Shown: positions 57,537 to 64,000 of the stretch, in pieces
Layout of the letters: every line of letters starts with the position of its first letter
Numbering within the stretch: position 1 is the first letter of the stretch
Origin: Ypsolopha sequella
Taxonomy: Eukaryota; Arthropoda; Insecta; Lepidoptera; Ypsolophidae
NCBI GenBank assembly: GCA_934047225.1
Contig: CAKOHE010000091.1
Coordinates: forward strand, 310,001 to 374,000
Length of the DNA: 64,000 nt
Direction of reading: 5' to 3'
Program-made: the position numbers and the translations under genes
The notes under the pieces: model-generated
What the model saw: the letters and a program-made list of their open reading frames with translations, nothing else
Databases searched by the model: none
Told to the model about the DNA's origin: nothing

Positions 57537-58516
57537 ATGCCAGGTGCATTTTTCATACAAATTGTAGAGCGTTTGCTCAAAATGGAATATCAATTAAATA
57601 CTACAATTGTTCTGCTGATAACAAATAGTACAGGTATCACACAAAGTGACCTTATAAAATATCTCGAGCTAATGTTACAACTTTGTGTTAAAAAAATCAT
57701 TTGTCCCTTATTCAGAATCTCTTACAGGGTCACAAAAAACTAATTTATATAATTTGAATATGTGCATGCACAACTTATCAGCTGGTCACAGTCACAAAGT
57801 GCACTACTTTGATACCAATATCTACATTCGTGATTTTTTTTTGACAGAAGGTACTTTGTACCTTGCAAATTATTATAAACAACAATTAGCTACTAAGTTA
57901 GCATGCATTTTAGAATGTAGTGAATCTGTTACAAAGAGTGTAACAGAAAATTTTCCAATACCGGTTATAATTGATGGTATTTGTAATGTTAATTATTTTC
58001 ATAATTTTGTCCCTATTGACACGGTTAGTACAAGTACTAACAAAATTGTAAAAAAATATTTTTAGAATTGAAGACAATGGGAGAGCCGCCTAAAGCTGGT
58101 ACATCAAAACATACAAGGCGGCTTTCTCAGCAAAATACTTTCAATCGAGTTGTTTTTATAGGAATCAAAAACAGATATTTTGTGTGTAACCGAACATCAT
58201 CTTCATAAACATAATATGCAGTTTAATGTTCATAATTTTAGTGTTCTTAGTTGCTACAATAGATTAAAAATACAAAAAGGTGGCTCCATGATTCTTGTAA
58301 AAAATAGTATAAAAGCAAAGGAAAAAAGACATTGTAAAACTTTCTGTAGAACATCAACTAGAATTAGCTTGCATAGAAATGAGTACATATTATTATTCTC
58401 TGTGTTTACCGACCCTCAGGACAAGATTACAACATTTCTGAAAAAGCAATGGAAAAGGTTTTAAAATTATTATTTGATGCCAAGAAAAAAGTTATTATAT
58501 GTGGATATTATACTGT
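57537..58516 (+). pseudogene. Jockey-like non-LTR element, 5' part on the plus strand (ORF1 end? and endonuclease)
   Basis: From 58160 the plus strand encodes an EEP endonuclease N-terminus: DILCVTEHHLHKHN, then NFSVLSCYNRLKIQKGGSM and ILVKNSIKAKE; after a gap and frame changes it reads EKVLKLLFDAKKKVIICG just before 58500. These parallel LCITEHWL and GGSCIYVK at 4380-5567. Upstream, 57537-58065 is open over two overlapping frames (YLANYYKQQLATKLACILEC, PIPVIIDGICNVNYFHNF); I do not recognise it, but its position suggests a remnant of ORF1 or its linker. The sequence stops abruptly at about 58516, where a minus-strand Jockey piece begins. Confidence 0.65.
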
Positions 58517-58928
58517 TTAAACTTATTCTCTGACAAAGTAAGGACCTCTTTTGGAAGTTTATTGTTAAATCTTATACCATGTCCTACGAAAGAGGTACTC
58601 ACTTTGGCGAGTCTGATTTTTGGAAAAGCCAGTTTATACTTATTTCTGGTTTCCTTACAATGTTGCTCACCAAACTTTGGGAGAGACTCAACATTTTTTC
58701 TGACATATCTAAGGACTTGGTAAATATATTCACAAGGAACCGTTAATATATTAATTTCTTTGAATTTTTCTCTTAATGAATCCCGGTGCTTCATATTATA
58801 AATAGCCCGAATTGCTCTCTTCTGCAAAATAAAGACTGCGTCTGTATCCGCGCCTCTACCCCATAACGGCATGCCGTATGACATAATCCTGTGAAAGTAA
58901 CTAAAATAGACTAGTCTAGCAGTATCTA
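58517..58928 (-). pseudogene. Jockey-like non-LTR reverse transcriptase, C-terminal part
   Basis: From 58928 downward the minus strand reads TARLVYFSYFHRIMSYGMPL, GRGADTDAVFILQKRAIRAI, YNMKHRDSLREKFKEINIL and GIRFNNKLPKEVLTLSENKF, the thumb and C-terminal region of Jockey reverse transcriptases. The first codons continue exactly the frame that ends at 146, on the other side of the BEL/Pao insertion. The frame is open across this piece. It ends near 58517 where opposite-strand Jockey sequence starts, so the natural 3' end is missing. Confidence 0.85.
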
Positions 58929-59264
58929 TGTTGAGGTCCGGATCCGAAGTGGACTGTATTAAAACCAATATTCAAAACTTCCAACTTTTATTTAGAGAAA
59001 CGATAGTAGAAGTGAAGTGAACTGAAGTGAATGAATTTTACAAAAATAGGGCCTTATATTTATGTCACAAAACTACTCTTTTGTGTAGTGCATGTAGGCG
59101 CGATTTCCACAGAGCACGGAGAGGTGAAGCGATAAGAAGGACGCCTGAGGTAGGCCAGCCTGGACGCGAGTCAACATGTTGTCTTCTCGCTCCACCTCGT
59201 CGCTCCGTCCCTCGGTCCGCTGGCCAGCTTCCTTTCGGGTTATTTAGGCTTGTTGTCCGCAACA
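58929..59264 (-). repeat. BEL/Pao 3' LTR
   Basis: 336 bp, bounded by TGTTG...CAACA inverted ends. It differs from the 5' LTR by lacking 8 bp (AGTGAAGT) near 59016 and by substitutions such as T at 59133. Confidence 0.95.
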
Positions 59265-61195
59265 TTCTCCCCCCGGCGCAGAGCTAACGCAGCCCTCTCT
59301 ATCCACTGGGAGGACAGCGAGCCTTGTGGTTGGTCTCCACAGGTGGCACCTCTGGTCTCGATCTCGGCACTCCTTACGCCTACGTCTGGTCCGAGGATGG
59401 TTCGGCTGACGATCTCTCGAGGCCAGGTGTTTCGTGGACGGGGAAGCGTAGGGCCGGTGCTGATCATAAAGCGCGGGAGGGTGGCGTTCGGCCACGACTT
59501 CGTTGCTGATGCGGCGCTCAGCGGACGGTGGAGCATCGGTTCGGCGCTCAGCATAGAGCGCTGGCGGGCGGCTATTGGCAGCGGCTTTCTCGAAGCGATG
59601 CTCAGCGGTCGGCGAAACGTGGGGCTGGCGCTCGTCATAGCAAACGGCCACAGCTTCGTTGAAGCGGCGCTCAGCAACGGGTGGAGCTTGGGGCCAGTGC
59701 TTGTCATAGAGCGCTGGTAAACGGCAATTGGCGGCAGCTTGGCCGCTGAGGTGGTGGTCAGTGGTCAGCGGAGCGTGGGGCCGGCGCTCGTCATAGAGCG
59801 CTGGCGGGCGGCGAACGGCCGCAGCTACGTCATCGAAACGGGGCTCAGCTGTTGGCTGGGCGTTGGGCCAACGCTCACCATAGAGCGCTGGCGAGTGGCA
59901 CTTTGCCGAGGCTTCATCAAAGCGGCGCTCAGCTGTCGGCGGAGTGCTGAGCTGGCGCTCGTTATAGAGCGCTGGTGGGTGCCGATCAGCTACGGCTTCG
60001 TCATAGAAGTGGGGCTCAGCGGTCAGCCGGGCGTTGGGCCGGCGCTCACCATAGAGCGCTGACGAGTGGTGATCGGCAGTGGCTTCATCTTCGAAGCAGA
60101 GCTCAGCGGTCAGCCGGGCGTTGGGCCGGCGCTCACTGTAGAGCGCTGACGAGTGGCGATCAGCTACGGCTTCTCCATCGAAGCGGGGCTCCGCTGCCAG
60201 CTGGGCGTTGGGCCGGCGCTCACCATAAAGCGATGGTAAGCGGCGTTTGGCCGAGGCTTCATCATCGAAGCGGGGCTTAGCTGTCGGCCGGGCGTTGGGT
60301 CGGCGCTCACCATAGAGCGCAGACGAGCGGCGATCGGCTGCGGCTTCCTCATCGAAGCGGGGCTCAGCGGTCAGCCGGGCGTTGTGCCGGCACTCACCAT
60401 AGAGCGCTGACGAGCGGCGATCGGCAGTGGCTTCATCTTTGAAGCAGCGGTGCTCAGTAGTCGGCGGAGTGTCGGGCCGGTGGCGCTCACCATAGATGAC
60501 CCAGCCCAGGTTGGTGAGTGAGGCGGCGGGCTTGTGAGTCTGGCCCCGCCGCAGCCGGCGTGACACCATCAGGTGCCAGTTGTCCGCTCCGATGAGTATG
60601 CGTGGCGTTGCCTTCGCATAGCAGGCCCGATGGAGGCCACGCAGGTGTGGGTACTGCGTGACATCTCTGGGCACTGCCTGGCTGCGCAGGTTCATTCTGC
60701 CCATGGTGCGTGTGGAGATGGTGTGGACGTCGGCTTCATCTCGGCCTCTGATGCAGAGGCTGATGCGGCGGCTGTCCGGCTGCTTGCAGACAGCGTTGAC
60801 TCCTCTTATGTTGAGAGGGTCTGCGGGTCCATCGGCGCCGATCTGGCGCGCCAGGTCTTCGTCGACGAGGGTAATGGTAGACCCCTCGTCAAGAATGGCG
60901 TGTGTGCTCACGGTCCTGGTGGGTCCAGTGATGGTGACGGGGCACACCTTCAGCAGCACGCTGCGGGCCGTGTTCGGCGCACAGATGGAGAGCACGGCCT
61001 CAGAGCTGGCCGTGGTGATGGTGACGGGGCACACCTTCAGCAGCACGCTGCGGGCCGTGTTCGGCGCACAGATGGAGAGCACGGCCTCAGAGCTGGCCGT
61101 GGGCGCTGGTGAGGCAGGTGGTGCTGGTTGGAGAGCCGCAGTGGGAGCTCCCCCCGTCGTCGCAGTTGCTGGGTTGGCGGCTGGCGCGTCAGAGT
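59244..61195 (-). CDS. BEL/Pao protease followed by a long repeat domain
   Basis: The frame is open upstream of 61082 to about 61195, where it meets the end of gag one base out of phase, so the protein probably continues Gag by frameshift or the gene is broken by one base. Features in order: SICAPNTARSVLLKVCPVTI twice (87-bp in-frame duplication), then an aspartic protease of the type found in Pao elements (THAILDEGSTITLVDEDLAR, LIGADNW, NLGWVIYG; catalytic Asp in DEGS). The C-terminal ~370 residues are 13 or so degenerate repeats of about 29 residues built on RRSSALYGERRPNARLTAEP followed by RFDDEAAAD. Reverse transcriptase should begin here in a full element. The frame ends 20 bases inside the 3' LTR. 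Confidence 0.75.
59265..59275 (-). other. Polypurine tract
   Basis: The minus strand reads GGGGGGAGAA immediately before the 3' LTR start TGTTGCGG. This is the expected position for the plus-strand primer of reverse transcription. Confidence 0.9.
59500..60480. repeat. ~87-90-bp tandem coding repeats replacing pol
   Basis: The plus strand shows GCGCTCA.CATAGAGCGCTGG words about every 87-90 bp, giving 11 or more degenerate units. Related units occur at 62230-62480 within gag (RRPPALYDERQLHAPPTIEQ), so the block probably arose by copying gag-encoded repeats into the pol region. Confidence 0.85.
60928..61101. repeat. 87-bp in-frame tandem duplication before the protease
   Basis: GTGATGGTGACGGGGCACAC begins at 60928 and again at 61015. 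The two 87-bp copies are almost identical and preserve the frame, so the change is recent. Confidence 0.9.
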
Positions 61196-63445
61196 GCAGC
61201 AGCGTGTTGTGGGCGTGTGCAGCCGTTGATGCCGCAGGGTCTCGCCTTGCACCGGTCTCTGCGATGTTTGCTCACCAGACATCGGAAGCAGGTGTTGGAC
61301 GAGCGTGCCCACTCCCAGCGGGCGTTGACAGTCATACCGCGCAGCTTGCGGCATGACGTGGTTCGGTGCTCAGCGCCACAGCAGAGGCACGGCGGCGTCG
61401 CCGTTGTCTCTGTCTCGGCTGCTGTGTAGGCAGCGGACTCCCGCCGTCGCTCAGGTCGGCGTGCCGGTGCTGGTGCGGGCGTCTTCGGTGGGGCCTTTGT
61501 TGCGGGTGCGGGCGCTGCCGTAAACATATACTGCAGCGCTCGGTCGGCCTCTCGCATCAGGAAGCGGGACAGTAGCTCGAACTCCGACGTGCTGGGGTCG
61601 GCGTGATCGTGAGCGTAGTCACACCAGCGTGACTTGAGGTGTGGGCTCAGTTTGTCCAGCGTCTCCCGTGCCAGCATTGGGGTGTGGATGTACCCCTTGC
61701 GGTCCACATTCTTCAGGATGCACAAGATGTTGTACACCCTTACAGCGAACGTGTTGAGCTCCGATGCGGCTGGGCCCGGTCGAGGCAGGCGACGCAGGTC
61801 GTCCAAGGCTCGGTCTACGATGACCTCGGTGCGGCCGAAGCATTGCTCCAATGTCCGCATGATGCTCTCGGGGTCGGTGGTTGAGTGGAGCTGGCCGACG
61901 ACAGCTTCCCGGGCGTCGCCCTTCAGGCAGTTGCGCAGGCGCGCCATGTTCTCAATGGGCGAGAAGTGATATAGCTGCGTCGACTCCCGCATAGCTGCCT
62001 TGAATGGCAGCCACTCAGTTGGTGCACCGGTGAATGCTGGTAGGTCCGATGACTGGCGCGGGGGTGCTCGGCCACGGGACATTCTCTCCAGTGCCTCCAC
62101 CAAGCGGTCGATGCCTTGACCGCGCTGGGAAGGCGTCGTAGAGCGGCGTCGTCGCTCCGCCGGTGGTGGCGAAGGTGACTGCCGGCGGCGGTGCTCCGTG
62201 GGAGACCGCAGGTGGCGGTCCTCTGCTTGGAGTGGAGCAGCCAGTAGAGCCGGGGGCCGGTGCTCATGATAGAGCGCTGGCGGGCGGCGATTGGCTGTGG
62301 CCTCGTCAGTGAGGCGGGGCACGACGGTTGGCGAGGTGTGGTGCCGGCGCTCACCAAAGAGCGCTGGTGGGAAGCTGTCGGCCGCGGCGCGTTGCTCAAT
62401 GGTCGGTGGAGCATGGAGCTGGCGCTCATCGTAGAGCGCTGGCGGGCGGCGATCAGCTGCGGCTTCATCGTCGAACCGTGTGCGGCGGCTGGTGACTGGT
62501 AACCGGGGCTGGTGGGGAGTCTCGGTGAAAGCCAGGGTCGTTGGTCTGGCTGTCGATGTGGATGGCAGCGCAACGTTGAGGTGTGCTGCGTTCTGCACCA
62601 TCCATCTGTCGACCCGTGCGTCATCGTGCACAGAGTCGGCGTCGTGCGTGGATTCCTCGGCTTCGAGCGCCACGGCGTTGAATGCCAGCGTGCGCTGAAT
62701 CAGCCTTTGTTGGAGCTGCAGGTCCTGGCGCTGAAGCTCGATAAGCTGAGCCTCCGCCTCGTGCTGCTCCTTCAGGATGCGGGCTCTCGGCCGTTGTTCG
62801 GTGAGAGCGCTCAGAGCGCACAGGTGAGTGCGCGCGTAGGTCGGCAGCGCGGACGTCTCCCCCCGTAGAGATGGCTGGTAGCTGCATCCCGTAGGTGGTC
62901 GTCGGGGCTGATGGTGACCGTGGCGGCTCGTGAAAGACCAAGCCACGGTAGGCGGGGTTCACCGGGAGCGCTGCGGTGGCAGCACGCTGTGCGTCCAGGG
63001 CTGCGGCGGAGGCAGCACGCTGTGCGTCCAGGGCTGCGGCGGCGGCAGCGCTTCGAAGCGTCAGGGCAGCCTCCAGTACTGCGCACCCCAGCGGGGTATC
63101 GGGCTGCGTGGCTGCGGCCTCTTGCAGCGATGCGGCAGCGTCCAGTATTGCAGAACACTGGGACGGAGCGGGCCGTAGTGCAGCGGCGCTCTGCAGCGCT
63201 AAAGCAGCATCTAGCGCTGCGGAGTGCAGCGGTGATGCAGGATGAAGCGCGGCAGCGTCACGTAGTGATGCAGCGGTCCCCAGCACTGCATGGGACAGCG
63301 GTGATGCGGACGGCGGTGAGGCGTGCGGCGAGGCAGCGTGCACCGGTGTTGCTGGCTGCGCTGTTGCCTGCTGTGCTGCGGCTTGCTCCGCTGTGGCTTG
63401 CTCCTCCGTGGTGCGGTCTCCGCTCTGGGACCGGGTGGTCACCAT
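61189..63445 (-). CDS. BEL/Pao Gag, with one internal frame change
   Basis: Translation most likely starts at ATG 63445 (MVTTRSQSGDRTTEEQ). The first frame (to about 62900) is Ala/Gln-rich with repeated LDAQRAA units. The second frame (62946-61189) has a coiled coil (KEQHEAEAQLIELQRQDLQL), GERR-type repeats, then a DUF1759-like gag domain (LPAFTGAPTEWLPFKAAMRE, LRNCLKGDAREAVVGQL, KSRWCDYAHDH) and C-terminal CCHC-type zinc motifs (CLCCGAEHRTTSC, CFRCLVSKHRRDRC). A shift between the frames near 62800-62930 is needed, so this copy is either frameshift-damaged or sequenced with an indel. High G+C contrasts with the A+T-rich host DNA. Gag packages the element RNA. Confidence 0.8.
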
Positions 63446-63460
63446 GGCTGTGCTGGCTCC

Positions 63461-63592
63461 TGGCGGCTGGCGGCTGGCGGCTGGCGGCTGGCTGCTGGCT
63501 GCTGGCTGCTGGCTGCTGGCTGCTGGCTGCTGGCTGCTGGCTGCTGGCTGCTGGCTGCTGGCTGCTGGCTGCTGGCTGCTGGCTCCTGGGTG
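63461..63592. repeat. 7-bp tandem repeat (GGCTGCT)n in the BEL/Pao leader
   Basis: About 18 units of GGCTGCT, preceded by GGCTGGC units, lie between the 5' LTR and the likely gag ATG. Three units make 21 bp, so one frame reads SSQQPAA repeatedly, but the position suggests untranslated leader. Confidence 0.9.
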
Positions 63593-63653
63593 GTCCGTGG
63601 GCAGCAAGGCGTCCTGAAGGTCGATTGCTGCGATCCGTCTCGAAGTTCCAAAT

Positions 63654-63997
63654 TGTTGAGGTCCGGATCCGAAGTGGACTGTATTAAAACCAATATTCAA
63701 AACTTCCAACTTTTATTTAGAGAAACGATAGTAGAAGTGAAGTAGTGAAGTGAACTGAAGTGAATGAATTTTACAAAAATAGGGCCTTATATTTATGTCA
63801 CAAAACTACTCTTTTGTGTAGTGCATGTAGGCGCGATTTCCACAGAGCGCGGAGAGGTGAAGCGAGAAGAAGGACGCCTGAGGTAGGCCAGCCTGGACGC
63901 GAGTCAACATGTTGTCTTCTCGCTCCACCTCGTCGCTCCGTCCCTCGGTCCGCTGGCCAGCTTCCTTTCGGGTTATTTAGGCTTGTTGTCCGCAACA
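63654..63997 (-). repeat. BEL/Pao 5' LTR
   Basis: 344 bp with TGTTG...CAACA ends. The interior on the minus strand begins ATTTGGAACTTCGAGACGG, the expected place of the primer site; I could not assign the tRNA. Its last 141 bp plus the following ATC equal the first 144 bases of the window. Confidence 0.95.
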
Positions 63998-64000
63998 ATC

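Larger units (their letters stand above)
58924..63997 (-). mobile_element. BEL/Pao LTR retrotransposon lacking RT and integrase
   Basis: Two LTRs (58929-59264 and 63654-63997) bound a 4.4-kb GC-rich interior on the minus strand. The 5-bp duplication ATCTA is seen at 58924-58928; on the right only ATC fits before the window ends, but the copy at 142-146 shows the full ATCTA. Gag with BEL/Pao features and a protease are present, while reverse transcriptase, RNase H and integrase are absent. It must therefore depend on a related element for movement. The LTRs differ by an 8-bp indel and a few substitutions, so insertion is fairly recent but older than the gypsy element. Confidence 0.9.

Noticed and set aside
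59250..61429. Long plus-strand open frames over the BEL/Pao interior
   Set aside because: They are shadows of GC-rich minus-strand coding; the protease and gag motifs are on the minus strand only.

Overview
This window looks like repeat-dense chromosomal DNA from an insect, most probably a moth or butterfly. It is A+T-rich, its coding-like DNA consists almost entirely of transposable elements, and it carries interspersed families I know from lepidopteran genomes: the CATCCATCAGCCTG...CCACTGCTGGAC family, the ACCGGTCAAGTGCGAG family and the ATCAAAATCCGT...ACAGACAGACAG family. Those three family assignments are from memory. I found no convincing single-copy host gene; the nearest is a short broken fragment resembling the kinase SMG1.

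Layout. 1-5.7 kb: a minus-strand Jockey-like non-LTR retrotransposon, internally deleted and split by a P-element-like transposase gene. 5.9-13.9 kb: a non-LTR 3' end, a decayed Cys-rich repeat ORF, a 917-bp TIR element with a 9-bp target duplication (MULE-like), an 852-bp hAT MITE with an 8-bp duplication and a small palindrome. 14.2-15.8 kb: a 103-bp satellite passing into a 31-bp satellite. 16.3-18.0 kb: the 3' half of another non-LTR element. 18-27 kb: A+T-rich DNA with MITE-like repeats and a tRNA-derived SINE. 27.7-34.4 kb: a complete, apparently young Ty3/gypsy element with a 1488-codon gag-pol frame, matching 568-bp LTRs and a 4-bp target duplication. 35-41 kb and 52-56.6 kb: two copies of a composite unit, a roughly 1.4-kb head with splice-like signals followed by a large 40-bp minisatellite. 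41.4 kb: the SMG1-like fragment. 45.6-50.5 kb: a second P-like element with THAP exons and introns. 57.5-58.9 kb: Jockey pieces in opposite orientations. 58.9-64.0 kb: a BEL/Pao LTR element with gag and protease but no reverse transcriptase or integrase; roughly 30-residue repeats occupy that place.

The most striking structural fact is that the two ends close on each other. Bases 1-144 are identical to 63857-64000, including a base that separates the right LTR from the left. The Jockey element interrupted by the BEL/Pao insertion at 58928 resumes in frame at 146, with the same 5-bp target duplication ATCTA. The source is therefore either tandemly repeated with a period of 63,856 bp or circular (biologically or as an assembly artefact).

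The elements do not form a pathway. They record nested insertion: Jockey, then P element in it, then a 267-bp duplication across that junction; separately, BEL/Pao into Jockey; and a recent gypsy insertion nearby.
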